Positions 12,327 to 24,600 of a stretch of 64,000 bases of DNA are shown one piece after another; positions within the stretch are counted from its first letter, which is position 1; each line of letters opens with the position of its first letter. The notes beneath the pieces were generated by a model. The model did no database searches. It had not been told where the DNA came from and saw nothing but the letters and a program-made list of their open reading frames with translations. The stretch covers positions 744,001-808,000 of the forward strand of contig LSAX01000010.1 in assembly GCA_001557505.1 (NCBI GenBank), written 5' to 3'. Origin of the DNA: Reticulascus tulasneorum (lineage: Eukaryota > Ascomycota > Sordariomycetes > Glomerellales > Reticulascaceae). Both the position numbers and the translations under genes were made by a program.

Positions 12327-13960
12327 CTATTCCATCAACGCTTTCGGGGTCGGGCAAGCATAGACCAGCACATGACGAGGGTCAAAACTGTGTTTAAGAC
12401 GGACAAGCGCGCCGGTTCGGTCCAAAAGCCTTGGCTGCCAGAGCGGCGACTCTGAGGTCCGAACTGTGGTCGACGCCGTAGGCTCCGCTACCTTGCAGCA
12501 GATGGAAATAGCAGAGCAGCGAGGAACAAGTCTCAACAGCGGTGACCAAGATGTCGGCGACGTTTAATGCTCTGATGTGTTTCAAAAATAAACATCGCTT
12601 GAGCGAGGAGGTCTTGCGGCAGCCGTGCCCGCCGTGCATCCCGGGCATCCACATCTCGGTCTCGAACACATCGACGCCGTCCACGGCCATGAAATTGTCT
12701 TCCGGCCCTAAAACTGTACGTACGAGTATGGCGTGAGTGTTCCAAAGATGAGACTAGTCGGAAGATTCGAACCCAAGTTGCAGCTGGCCGGTGTCCCAGT
12801 ATAGATACGCATCTGCAGATTAGTTCCGGGGGAGCTTCCTGGCGAAAGGTCATCAATATCGCTGAGCCTGAGCCGCGCCTCGAAGTTGTCGCTCAGCGGG
12901 ACAGCCTAGATTCGAGTCGAGTAGGTCTGAGCCGCGTACGTACGCCCTGAAAGTAACGCTGACCAAGATGCGGTGCAGGGTCCGTCGCAATGGAAAACAA
13001 CCACCACTCCGCCTTCTACCCGCTCAACAAGCATTTCAGCGCCCGTTCGATGAGCCTTTTTGCCTAGGGCCCCACTTTCGGAAGTCGAGAGTCAAATACT
13101 GCAATGCAATTTGCCAGATAGAGGTAAGTGGACTGATAGCCGCGTTGCCGACCCTTATACGCCACAGGGGCTGTGTGAAGTCTACGAACGCTTTTTCTAT
13201 GCCGGTGATCTTCTTTAAGAGGCGAGAAAACAGGTAAAAACAACTTCAAGAAAATTTCATAACTGGCGTCAAGAGTGCCTCGATATTTGGCTTAGCCTTT
13301 CATTTGCATTTGTAACATCTCCTCCGAGGATATTAAGCGATACGTTAGGGTCGATCACTCTTTCCAGGTAAAGTTGCGGACTGAGATTTGATTCGGTCCT
13401 GTGCCGAGATAGCAAGTTCCCGGATGCGACGAGACTTTGAGGAGGTTCTCAAGTTGTCGATGTGCAGGGATAACTATGCTTGATAGGCAAAGAAGCGAGT
13501 ACCTGAAGAACGTACCTACGCGATTGTCGCCACCATCATGCACGCCCGCCGTGTGAGAGCCGGCCCGCTGCTAAATACGTTATCAGAGACCATTGAATTA
13601 AGATAGGCAGTCCCGAAGGCGGGCACAGAACCCTTGGTAGTTATACTCGGCATATATCACAGCACGAAGCAGGTCAGAGTTCGCAGCAAGGCGATCAGTA
13701 GATGAGAGATTGATTCAATGATTTATTTAGTTACTTGGAGCAACATGCACCCCCCTAACATATGCTTTATTCTGCGCAGAAGAACAATTTTGGTAAGGAT
13801 AATTAGCCAAACACTCACCGCATGATACCCATGTCGTAGGCATTCGAGAACCAGAAGTAGGGACGTGCACCGTCAGCACCGGAATACGAGCGAGCCAGGC
13901 CCTCCAGCTGCAACTAACGAATTCTCTGCAACATGCGGCCCCACTGCGGGAATGAGAGGG
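12327..13960 (-). pseudogene. Broken FAD-linked oxidoreductase-like gene
   Basis: Read on the minus strand from 13960 to 12327, coding-like segments appear in changing frames separated by stops. They run in order: DGARPYFWFSNAYDMGIMR (about 13900-13820); DFTQPLWRIRVGNAAISPL then SIWQIALQYLTLDFRKWGP (about 13190-13060); MAVDGVDVFETEMWMPGMHG (12690 onward); ADILVTAVET with AALAAKAFGPN (about 12560-12400); and, after a frame change, TGALVRLKHSFDPRHVLVYA (about 12420-12360). The last motif resembles the C-terminus of fungal FAD-binding oxidoreductases, where a '..LK..FDP.NVL.YACP' block is common. At least two frameshifts and several in-frame stops (for example two TGA just after KGSSNGR) break it. 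The family name rests on remembered motifs. That the stretch is a decayed gene is more certain than its name. Confidence 0.6.
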
Positions 13961-14763
13961 ATTTAAATGAGCAGAGGAATGATGATTGGCTATCAGGTTG
14001 ATCAGTTGAAGGTGTCTGATCTGCCGAACTTGACCATGTTACGTTAGGTGCTGTGATATCCCTCTTAAACCTGTCCCATAAGTGTTACACTACCATAAGG
14101 ACATCAAGAATCAAAGAGAGTGAAATCTTGGCGGGTGCGGGCTCCCATTTAGTGCAAAGCAAATATTCGTATTCCCCAGTGGTTAGGTGGAACATTTGTT
14201 TCTTCCTCCACATCAACGATGCACAAGGAAATGATCTTTGTAGACCGCTCCTTATGCAACTACGCTAATCTATGTCTGATATCAAGAGGGGCGTATAGGA
14301 AGTAGATTCTATCCTAGCAACTCCTTCTATTTGCCCCCTTTTCCAGTTGGACGGATCCATGGGATGTGGCAAGGCGGCCGTGCTTCCCAACTTGTCAGAA
14401 TCCGGGACGATACCGGATTGCCACCCCCCACATGCATGTGCTTACTACCTAATCCACAATTCATACAGTTTTCTGACAATCTGATTAGATTAGATTTTCG
14501 AGACCGTCACTGGCTCCTTCGTATTAATTAGTACATGGGCTAGGACGATTGGCTTATTGAAGAACATATGGCGATCGGGTTGGGAGACAGGGGGGTAGGT
14601 AGCATGCAAAGGTGTTTTCTCCACTTCGGTGTTTGAACGATTTTGCAAAGGGCTTCATAGTACATATAGCGTTCGTAATATCCTGCCATCTACAGAATAA
14701 TTTTCTTCTCTATGTTCTCAAATCAACCCTTACCTAGTCTTGAAAACCGACTGATCTTCCCAG
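13961..14763. other. Intergenic region; promoter side of the MFS transporter gene
   Basis: No supported gene. Short frames at 14053-14268 and 14331-14531 have no recognisable content. The last few hundred bases upstream of ATG 14764 presumably contain the transporter promoter. I did not find an unambiguous GATA-factor (HGATAR) cluster such as iron-regulated genes often carry. Confidence 0.55.
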
Positions 14764-16769
14764 ATGGCTTCTACCCAAGAACCTAAGCCGCTCGGCGAGC
14801 GCAACAACACGACAGAGTCAAGCGACGATGCTTCTGCCGACGAGGATAACTACCAGTCTACTGGTGTCAGCCGAATGGAGGCAGTTTACCGCGAGGCTAG
14901 TGAGAACCGCACGACACTCTGGCTCGTCGGTATATCGGTCTTAGTCTGTGCCTGGGCTTACTCTCTTGACTCTTCCACGACATACGCGTACAGCATTGAC
15001 GCCTCGTCATACTACAAAGAGCATAGCTCCATTCTGTCAACCCTCTCCATTGCCACAAATATCATCAGTGCGGTGTGCAAGCCGTTCATCGCCAAGATCT
15101 CCGACATCACCTCCCGTCCATACACATACATACTTACGCTCGCCTTCTATGTGGTAGGATACATCATCACAGCCTCTTCGAGTTCAATCTCAGCATACGT
15201 TGTCGGAGAGACGTTCGTCGCAATTGGTAGCGCAGGGCTCGACCTCATTAATGATATTATCGTGGCCGACCTGACGCCACTGGAGTGGCGCGGCTTCGTC
15301 AGCTCCATGCTCGCGACTCCGTTCATTATCAACACCTGGTTCGCCGGGAAGATTGTGGGCGAAATTAGAAAGCATGATCAATGGCGTTGGGGATATGGCA
15401 TGTTCGCCATTATTATGCCTGTAGCGCTAGGCCCTGCCATCGCGACTCTTATCTACCTCGACCGAAGAGCTAAGAAGGATGGAATCATCAACATGGCATC
15501 CAGTCGAGCAGCTCGTCGCGCTGCACGTGGAGAACAGCTCAGCGAAAAGACTGCCGACAAGAAGATGATAGACACAACGATTGTGCCGCCGTCACAGGAA
15601 CCGCATAAGACGTGGATTCAATCGTTGGTGGGGGGTCTGGTGGAGATCGATGCTTTTGGGCTCATACTCCTGGGATTTGGTTGGTCTCTGCTCCTGCTAC
15701 CTTTCTCCCTGAAAACCTACGCCGACAACGGGTGGAGAAACCCCTCCCTAATAGCCATGATGGCTGTGGGTGGTGTTCTTCTTATCGCATATGTCGTTTA
15801 CGAGATGAAATGGGCAACTGTGCCTAGCGCACCTCGACGGCTGATCTTCAACAAGACATTCGTGATGGCAATTGTCATCGATAGCTTCTACTTTTGTAAG
15901 ACCTACCCCCACTTCCCTTGCATCCCCAACTGTTCATTTGACTAAATTTCCTGTGGCTAGTTGCCGGCAACATGCGCAGCCTGTACTGGTCATCGTACGT
16001 GCTGATTGCTAAGCCGTGGTCTAACCAAAACTGGGTCTACTACAACAACACTCTAACCCTCTCTCTCTGCGTCTTTGGTATTGTGTCAGGTCTTTTATTC
16101 CGCTGGACTCACCGATACAAGCACATCCAGATTGTAGGGCTGTGCATCAAGATCATCGGTATAGGAATCACGCTTGATGGCAAACGTGCCACGATCAGCA
16201 CGGCTCCAATGATCCTCGGCTTGATCTTGATCGGGGCTGGCGGCGCCATGTCTGTCGTCGGTTCTAGAGTCGCATCCCAAGCCTCAGTGCCGCATCAGGA
16301 TGTCGCACTCGCAATCTCGTTGCTCAGCCTCTGGAGTAAGATTGGTGCATCTATCGGAAGTGCAGTCGTAGCGGTCGTCTGGGCGGATCAGATGCCTAAG
16401 AACCTGCGAAAATACCTACCAGCCACGGCAACGGACAAGGATATTAAGACTATCTTTGGAAGCGTGACATCCATCAAGTTTAAGTATGCCCCAGACGATC
16501 CAATGAGACTAGGCTCCGTGGAGGCATATAGGAGGTCATTGTATTACTGCATTGCGCCCGCCATTGGCTTGGCATTTATCCCCCTAATTGCGGCGTGTTT
16601 CCAGACCAACTTCTACTTGGGAAAGCAGCAGAATGCAGTCACAAACATTGGAAATGACGGGCTACCTCTTCCGGAGAAGGATAGAAACCTGGAAGCCCGC
16701 ACACAGCCCAAAACTAAGAAAGAGACATTCCTAAGATTCTGGGAGGGAAAAGGAAAGGCGATGCCATGA
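14764..16769 (+). CDS. MFS siderophore-iron transporter (MirB/ARN type)
   Basis: Two exons (14764-15895 and 15961-16769) sum to 1941 nt and code for 646 residues. The intron is GTAAGA...GGCTAG. The product has a polar acidic N-terminus, then about 14 membrane segments beginning at TLWLVGISVLVCAWAYSLDS. Features typical of the siderophore transporter branch of MFS include SIDASSYYKEHSSI, the conserved AGLDLINDIIVADLTPLEWR loop and the large late extracellular loop before RRSLYYCIAPAIGLAF. Family members import ferric hydroxamate siderophores across the plasma membrane by proton symport. Siderophore specificity cannot be read from sequence. No siderophore synthase is nearby, so it may import xenosiderophores. 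The downstream dioxygenase lies on the same strand, 0.8 kb away. Confidence 0.9.
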
Positions 16770-17603
16770 GAAGACCTAAAGACGCAAAGTGGAAGGGCGT
16801 AGGAAACGCATGTACGTTAAATTTAGTTTATTGTCTATAGTAACACAGATAACTTTGATTGCAGTTGTGCCGTCTGACAATCTCCAGGCAGAAATGGGCA
16901 ACTCAGGACTAACAATGAATGTGATCTTCTTAGTACGAAGAAACAGTCGAAAAGGGTTGTATTATTCTGACGTCTTACGTTAGGCTACATCTTCTCTGAA
17001 TCGGTCACCCCGGATCTCCCAGGAAAGGGGCTCCAAAGTGGGACCGAAGAAGTACCATCTGGGCCACGAGGGTGCTTATCTTAGCGAATGTGATTGCAGT
17101 AAAGTTACCGAAGTCCGACTCTGACTCGGAGGTAATTTTGTACAGGCGATGTCCATATCTTTGAACTGGGTCTCCAACTCTTCCGAGTCGGTGCCGATGA
17201 CCCGGCCCTCTTCTTCCCGCGATTGGCTGCCCCACCTCTCCCGTCATACTATGTCGGAATCGCGACAGCAGTGATCTTTACACCCCGCTTCCATGGCATG
17301 TTCCTTTTATACGTACTTGACGACTAGCTTCTTGTAAAATACTTTACAATCTAGCACGAAGCACGATGGTATCATCGATTTCAGCACGTCAGTGGAAGTG
17401 GGGCGGCTGCTCTTGCATCTAGGCGGCCGTTGTCGGTTCCGGAGTCTCGGTATATGGATATAAAAAGATGACATTGTTGCAGAAGAACGGCGTGCATAGT
17501 TTGAAACCCATCTGTAATCCAAGAACACACATATATCGATCATATTTCAGCCATATAAATCCTCAACAAGAAAAACGTTTGCAGCTACAGCATCAACGAA
17601 ACA
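16770..17603. other. Intergenic region between transporter and TauD-like gene
   Basis: No supported gene on either strand. The minus frames 17005-17247 and 17307-17543 look random. A TATATCGATCATATTT stretch near 17532 and CA-rich sequence up to ATG 17604 fit a core promoter and 5' leader for the dioxygenase. Confidence 0.55.
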
Positions 17604-18910
17604 ATGTCAACTACTAAGACTGAGACCCAGACCACCAACCTCAAGTTGGCTTTTGATACCACGATCCATCAGAACGTAAGCTATTCTACAACCGAACGTG
17701 AAGCGTTCATTCTGCATAGCCTTTCCAGCTCTTGATGGTCTGAATTGACACAAAATATCACATATAGTACAAGTACGGTGCATACCTTCCAGTCTACGAC
17801 GAGACCACTAAGCTACCTGCCATCCAACCTTTCGACTTCGTTGACCGAGGTCTTGTTGCTAAGAAAGACAAGTCGAATTTGTTCAAAGACAAAGAGAGCA
17901 TCCAAGTCTCCAACGTCACGCCAGTCATCGGCACAGAAATCAGGGGCTTGCAACTCTCGCAGTTGAGTGACCAGCAAAAGGATGAACTAGCCTTGTTGAT
18001 TGCTGAGCGTGGTGTCGTAATATTTCGGGACCAAGATTTCAAAGATATTGGGATTGAAAAGCAGAAGGCGTTTGGGCGGTACTTCGGGCCGTTGCATATC
18101 CATGTAAGAAAGCGACAATGTGCCACGTTCTCTTATCTTTGCAGCATACTAACTCGAACCGGATAAATCAGCCCGTCGGTGCGCATGTCAAGGATCATCT
18201 CGAGCTGCACAACATCTACCTTGGTCCGGACAATGAGTATCGCAATCGAAATAAACTGCAAAAGCTGACAACAACCGGATATCACTCAGACGTGTCCTAC
18301 GAACACCAGACACCTGGTATCACCATTCTCACGCTGCTTTCTGTACCACCGACTGGCGGAGATACCGCGTGGGCATCACAGGTTGCCGCGTATTCTAGAC
18401 TCAGTACACCTATCAAGACCCTGCTAGAGGGGCTCCGGGCTGAGCACAGTGGTTATCCGCAGGCAGACGGCGCCCGGCGTGACGGCAAGCATGTTCGTCG
18501 AGAGCCTATAACGAGCGACCACCCTATCGTGCGAATTCATCCCGCCACTGGCCAGAAAGCCTTATTCGTGAATCCGGGCTTCACCAGAAGCATCATTGGA
18601 CTGAAGAAAGAGGAGTCGGATGCGCTGCTGAGATTGCTCTTCGATGTAAGTTATTACCATGTTCTACTGATAATCTTAAGGATATATGCTCACAGAGAAC
18701 TGCTAGCACATCTCGCGAGGCCAAGATTTCCAAGCTCGAGTGAAGTGGGAAGAGGGCACGGTAGCACTATGGGATAACAGGGTCACAGCACACACCGCGA
18801 TATCAGACTATGATGTCCACAATCCGCAAGAAGGACTCAGACATGGATTCAGAATTACGACCTTGGCCGATAAACCAATCGGTGTCAACGGCTTGGAGTC
18901 GACTTGGTGA
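17604..18910 (+). CDS. TauD/TfdA-family Fe(II)/2-oxoglutarate dioxygenase
   Basis: Four exons (17604-17675, 17768-18103, 18172-18645, 18707-18910) sum to 1086 nt and code for 361 residues. The iron-binding facial triad is visible: His174 and Asp176 in GYHSDVSYE, and His323 in TAHTAISD. Arg343 in RHGFRITT is placed to bind 2-oxoglutarate. ISRGQDFQARVKWEEG and LWDNRVTAHTA are typical of fungal sulfonate/alpha-ketoglutarate dioxygenases (yeast JLP1-like). These release sulfite from taurine or other alkylsulfonates when sulfur is short, in the cytosol. The exact substrate is not determined by these motifs. All active-site residues are present, so the enzyme should be active. It lies downstream of the siderophore transporter; a shared response to nutrient limitation is possible but not shown. 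Confidence 0.9.
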
Positions 18911-19115
18911 ATATGAAGATTGACGAGCTCGAACCCTCACAACTGAGACAGGGCTGTGATGATAGATGCAGAATCCATTTATAATTGACTAGTTGCTCCA
19001 CTTTGTGTTAAAATGTGCGACTCTGCTGGCTTGGGCGTACCAATAGCCAAATAGAGCTCCCCCAGGCCCATACCCCAAGGTTGGCTCCTATGATTGCCCC
19101 GCGTATGTGTTTGTC

Positions 19116-20024
19116 TTAGAAGCCCTTGTCGCAAAGGTTATTCTCACCCAGAAGCATGTCAATTGCTGAGCCCATAAACCTCCAGTGGGCCTGTATATCT
19201 CTGGCGTGTGTTTCCTTCTCGTTCTTGAAAAAGTCTGCTCCAAAGTCCGTGAGCAAGGTGGCCGCTGTCTTCTTCCTATCAGGTCTGATTCTAAGTGCTT
19301 CAATAGTGGCGTGGCTGTCAAGCGTGCGATATTCTGGATAGTTTTCCCATGCCGGAACCCTCTCGAATCGGATAAAGCCTACTGCAGAAGGATCAATCCG
19401 TTTTAGCTGTTTCTCAGCTTCTGCTATCATGTAAGGAGTGGATTCCATCATTCGGCCGCGGTAGGCATGTTTAGTATCGTCGAGGACTCTGCTAACCCAG
19501 GGCTGAGCAGCCGTAGGATTTCGCCGGTTGCACTTCTCAGCATGCACACGGGTCACCTTGATGAGCTTGTCCCACTGAAAGAAGCTGAAGCGTTCCCCAA
19601 AAAGTTTGACAGGTTGGATGCGTTCGTAGCTTTTCATGCCCCTAGCCTTGTCCTCGTCGGAAATATCCCAGTACTGCAGCATGTAGACCTCTTTAAGCGA
19701 AGGCGTAAAACCGTCGCCTTTAACCTTCTGGAAAGCCGTTGACATCTTATAGGTTGGACTCGCAATAAATCGCATGAACCCGTGAAAGTTACATCCCTTC
19801 TTGTCTTTCGGTACTTTCCCATCGGGAAAGTCATTGGCTTGGGGTACGCAGCCGTAGGCCATCGAGTTTAACGGGCGCCCGTCAGTTCCGGTAGAAGATG
19901 TCTCAACATCCATACGGTAAACGTCATAGAACATAAGAAGCTCTGCGCCACGAACACTTTCTCCAGCGCGGGCGAGAGTTGCCAAAAGGGCAATGGGTAG
20001 CGCTAGAGATGCGAGCATACGCAT
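19116..20024 (-). CDS. Secreted protein of unknown function (302 aa)
   Basis: A single uninterrupted frame of 302 residues. MRMLASLALPIALLATLARA is a clear signal peptide. The mature part is rich in charged residues and holds only a few cysteines (GCVPQANDFPDG, KKGCNFHGFMRF, AEKCNRRNP, ENNLCDKGF). Recognisable but unassigned blocks are EVYMLQYWDISDEDKARGMK and STPYMIAEAEKQLKRIDPSA. No membrane segment follows the signal. I do not recognise a domain. It faces the TauD-like gene tail to tail, 205 bases away, so the two genes probably share a terminator region. The upstream 1.7 kb is shared head to head with the chitinase gene. Clean codon structure over 300 codons argues that it is real. Confidence 0.8.
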   Translation of the reverse strand: MRMLASLALPIALLATLARAGESVRGAELLMFYDVYRMDVETSSTGTDGRPLNSMAYGCVPQANDFPDGKVPKDKKGCNFHGFMRFIASPTYKMSTAFQKVKGDGFTPSLKEVYMLQYWDISDEDKARGMKSYERIQPVKLFGERFSFFQWDKLIKVTRVHAEKCNRRNPTAAQPWVSRVLDDTKHAYRGRMMESTPYMIAEAEKQLKRIDPSAVGFIRFERVPAWENYPEYRTLDSHATIEALRIRPDRKKTAATLLTDFGADFFKNEKETHARDIQAHWRFMGSAIDMLLGENNLCDKGF

Positions 20025-21692
20025 TGTGGTGGACAGAAAGCTTGAAAAGCTAATGGTGGATGAAGGAGAGAGCGGCGCAAAACACGAAAATAAATTGCAA
20101 GAAGAGGAGTGAAAAGTGGACGCAAGTTACCACAGCGCTGTGTGTGAGACAGGAATTAGTCGAACAAGCTCGCAATAGAGCTCTGGTGCGATAGGACCTC
20201 AAGGCAAAATATGATAAAAGAACGTGTCTCACCCGGCAGGAGATGGAATGTCCGACTGAACCAGTGCCAATGTACAAGAGAATACACCGGATTAGGGCCT
20301 AGCACCAACGGTCCAAGGACGGGGAAAAGGGGGCGAGCGAATACTTGTGCGGCGAAGAGCAGAAGGATCTAGATCTATCGTGTGAGAGCAGATACATGAG
20401 CTATTGGTATGAGTCTACGGCACGGAGAACCCAGCCGCCCGGGAAGTGGAGGTACGACTGTGTAAAAGATGTGATTTAAAGTGGCTTGAAGGATTCTGCG
20501 GCGCACACCAGAACTTTTGGGTGCTTGGACTGACGATGGTACCCTTGCGGATGCGAAGGCCGGATCTTGAGTGCAGACTGCAAGGGACAGGCTCGCGTGG
20601 ATGAGGAGGGGTGGCAATGTGGAAAATTGCATTTGGTTGCAAAGAAGCACCGAAAAAAGAGACTTTGGTATGCATGAAGACGCGAGGTTATATCGGACTC
20701 TTGGCATCAGTCGACTGTAACGTTGAGATGATATGCTGCCATCTGCACGGTTAGTCTTGGCCCTGCATCCAGCCCAACCCAAAGGCGGGGATTCACCCGG
20801 GAAAGATTGTTTCTATAATTTAAACATGTCCGCGTTACCAGTCATCAACCACGCCTCACGGTTGATCTAGGCTTGAACGATCTGTTCGCTTCGGCATTCG
20901 GCCCCCACAAACTCTACTTTTCCCCCTCAAAATGGTAAGGCAGCTTTCACTCCCGCGACCCGTGTAGGGCGGAGATGCCATATTGCCCCGTATCATGCAA
21001 CCCTGGTTTGGTATATCCGGCCGCCTGTATGTATGATTGCGGCCCAGGGGCACAGGTTTGCGGCTTTATTCTTGAAGGATACCTTCGCGCGCAATGCTAA
21101 TTCTGTTGCAGCGGCACGTACCCCTGGGATCCAGCTTGCATTGCCTTTCATCAAATCCGCCACATGACTAGACAGACACAAAACTAATTAGAAGATTAGA
21201 ATATCCGGCGACGGTATGAGGGACCCCTGTTCGGATATGGGAGCCGCACACTTTTGTCCCCTGAGCTGGAGGCCGATCCTGCGATCCTCCATTCACAACG
21301 ATCTTACGTCCCAACTTTCTAACCTTGCATGCGTACCTTGCACGTCGGAATCTATCGAACACCTTCGCCACTGGTTGGATTGTCGGCGCTCACTGAGTAC
21401 GTAATACGGCCTTCGGACCGGGAAACAGGACTGCGCCGCTGATATCCCTGACTATGGCAACGTGAATGTCTCATTAAATTGTCCGCTGTCGCAGCTCTAT
21501 GCCCGACATCGCCATCATCACAACTACAGTTCGTCGAGACGCGAAATTGGGAGAAGCGGCGCTTCGTGGCACTCTCACTTGCTCTCTTCTTTCCCTTCTT
21601 TGATTCTCGATTTGCATTTCTATCACGTCCCATCATTCACTCTTTCTTCCCCAATCCTCGGACAGTCTTGTCTGACTTGACTCAGTCCGGAT
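20025..21692. other. Long divergent intergenic region between secreted protein and chitinase genes
   Basis: The two flanking genes diverge, so this 1.7 kb must hold both promoters. Frames at 20375-20782 (minus) and 21352-21636 (minus) are long enough to be noticed but have no recognisable content or splice partners. The last 150 bases before ATG 21693 are pyrimidine-rich (CTTTCTTCCC-type runs), typical of fungal 5' leaders near transcription starts. Confidence 0.55.
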
Positions 21693-24600
21693 ATGAAGTG
21701 CCTCAACTCGGTCTCGCTGACCCTCATAGTGGCGTCTGCTGCTGCTGCTGCTTACTCCGATTTCCAGTGGCCGACTCCTCCAGAGCCCGACACATCCTCT
21801 TTCATCTGCCCATCATCGTGTGCCGGTACAGGACCGACTAGCTTCTCCTGGCCCGTCTTCCAGTCACTGGAGGCATTAGATCTTTGCAACGAGACCCTCC
21901 TCCTCGGGACAGATACTCGGTATTCTTTTGACGCCCTAGAGCGCTTGAGACAATACCGTGCATGCTCAGCCTCAGCAAAGAGCGGCGACGTTGAGGATTT
22001 TGGGCCTGTTTGCGTAGCAACCGCCAAGCTCCGGGAGGTAACGTCAGACGTTGAACTGGTCACATGGAATCGTCCAGGAGACGTTACGGTCGCCACATTT
22101 CAACAGGTCGCCGCTGCCGCCGCACAGCTGCAGCACAATCTCGTGGTCGACCCTACCTGCCAAGCAACTCTCGTTTTCGCCAGGGCGGGGAAGGCTGTCC
22201 TTGGTTTATACGTCGGTGGTGAGATCCGTAAGGCGTCAGCAGCACCCCTCGTTCAACGTTTTATCGACTATGTGAATTCGGCCCACGACATCTTGCCAGC
22301 CCGCCTGGCCGCGCAAATCTGCGGACCGCATGGGAAGCGCTCTGCTCCCCATGTGTTCGGCATCTTTGCTGACACGCAAGGCAATGTAACTGCGGTGCAT
22401 GATGCCGTTCGTGCGTGGTCCGACGCCAACTGCCTCGTCGGGGTTGACAGCAACACTACCTGGGCAAATCAAGAGTACAAAGTCATTCCGGCCACAGCTA
22501 TAACAATGGGCGCAGAAGATGCGATTGAGGGTAACTCGAGCATGAAGGTCCGTACCAACATGCAGGTCAACGCGCCTGTCAGCCGACAGGTCAATGTCTT
22601 CGAAGAGGCGGAACTTGTTGCCCGCGCTGACTGTAAAGTCTACAAGATCGAGTCTGGCGATAGTTGCTGGTCTATTGCTACCGAGAAGTGTGCCATCAGC
22701 ACTTCTGACCTTTACAAGTGGAACGGCGGTAACGACAAGTTCTGCAGTACTCTCAAGCCTGGGAACTATCTCTGCTGCTCGTCAGGCACTATGCCGAATA
22801 TGGACCCTAAACCTAATGCCGACGGATCCTGCAAGTACGTCCAGGTTCAATCTGGGGATAGCTGCTGGTCGATCGCCAACGACCGTTGTGGCATCCACCC
22901 AGAACAGCTCTACCGCTTTAATGGGGGCAATAGTGACTTCTGCAACAACCTCAAGCTCAAGAGCCCCATTTGCTGCTCGCAAGGCACCAAACCTGATCTG
23001 CGACCTAAAAAGAACCCCGACGGCTCGTGCGCTGTTCACGTGGTTGCCGATAAACAGGTGTGCTATGACATTCAGGAGCAATACCTTCTTGAGGCGGGCG
23101 ATATCGACCGTTTCAACAAGAAGAAGACGTGGGGTTGGTCTAAATGCGAGGCTATGCAGCCTAATATGCGCATCTGTATATCCGACGGCGACCCCCCAAT
23201 GCCAGCGTACCTGGATAATGCTGTCTGTGGCCCTCAGAAGCCGGGAACCCAGCGTCCGACTAACGGTACCAAGTTGGCGGATCTCAACCAGTGCCCGCTC
23301 AATGTCTGCTGTAACATTTGGGGGCAATGTGGCACGACTGAGGACTTCTGTATCGACACCTCGATTGATGGAGCCCCCGGTACCGCTAAGAACGGCACTT
23401 ATGGCTGCGTCTCGAACTGTGGTATGGATGTTGTCAATAACAAAGTAGGCCCTGCATCGTTCGGTCGCATTGCCTACTTTGAAGCCTGGAACAAAAATCG
23501 CAAGTGCCTTAATATGGATGTGACCGATATAAGCGACCTCAAAACCTTTACTCACATTCATTTCGCTTTTGGCACCATTACCCAGGACTTCTCAATTAAC
23601 GTCAAAGACGTCCAAGAGCAGTTCGACAAGATGAAGGGCATGAAAGACATTAAGAAAATCGTCTCCTTCGGTGGCTGGGCCTTCTCTACCGAGCCGGCGA
23701 CTATTAATATTTTCCGCGAAGGCGTTAAGCCTGCTAACCGTGTGCGCCTTGCTCAAAATGTGGTCGACTTTGTTAACGCGAACAACCTTGACGGCGTGGA
23801 CTTCGACTGGGAATATCCTGGTGCAGACGACATTCCCGGCACGACGCCCGGTCAACCTGGAGAGGGTGCCGAGTACCTCGAGTTCCTCAAACTCGTACGC
23901 CGGAGGTTACCGCAGGGCAAGACAGTAGCCATTGCCGCACCAGCCTCGTACTGGTACCTCCGGTGGTTTCCCATTGCCGACATCTCGAAAGTCGTTGATT
24001 ATATAGTCTACATGACTTATGATCTCCACGGGCAATGGGATGCAAACAACAAGTACGCAAGGTATGTCATTTGTCACATCTTAGCGGTTGAATAATCGCC
24101 TACGTCCCATGATATCCTCAGTTACTAATGTAGCAATTAGCCCTGGTTGCGCAAATGGCAACTGCCTGCGATCGCATATTAACAAGACGGAGACGCTCAA
24201 TGCACTTGCCATGGTAACTAAGGCGGGTGTTCCATCGAATAAGATATTTGTGGGCATCAGCAGCTACGGACGCAGTTACAAGATGTCCAAGCCCGGCTGT
24301 ACGGCTCCTCAGTGCACGTATCTGGGTTCCCGCGACAACTCGCCCGCGGCGGCTGGATACTGTACAGACACGCCTGGCTATCTTGCAGACGCTGAGATTA
24401 GACAGCTAATAGAGATGGGGAAGAGCGATATAATGGACATGTCAGTGCAAGTATTATGGGATGGGCCATCGGATTCGGACATCCTGGTATACGACAACGA
24501 TGAGTGGGTTGCGTGGATGGATCAGCCAACCAAAGACCGCCGTGTAGACTGGTACAAGAGTCTTAACTTTGCCGGCGCGAGTGACTGGGCTGTCGACCTA

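Noticed and set aside
12758..12778. TTGGGTTCGAATCTTCC on the minus strand, resembling a tRNA B box
   Set aside because: T-arm does not pair and no A box or cloverleaf can be drawn around it; it lies inside the decayed FAD gene.
22594..23561. Long open frames on both strands inside the chitinase gene (plus 284 codons; minus 259 codons)
   Set aside because: They overlap the LysM/chitin-binding coding region in other frames, have low-complexity composition and no domain; they are shadows of a GC-rich coding exon.
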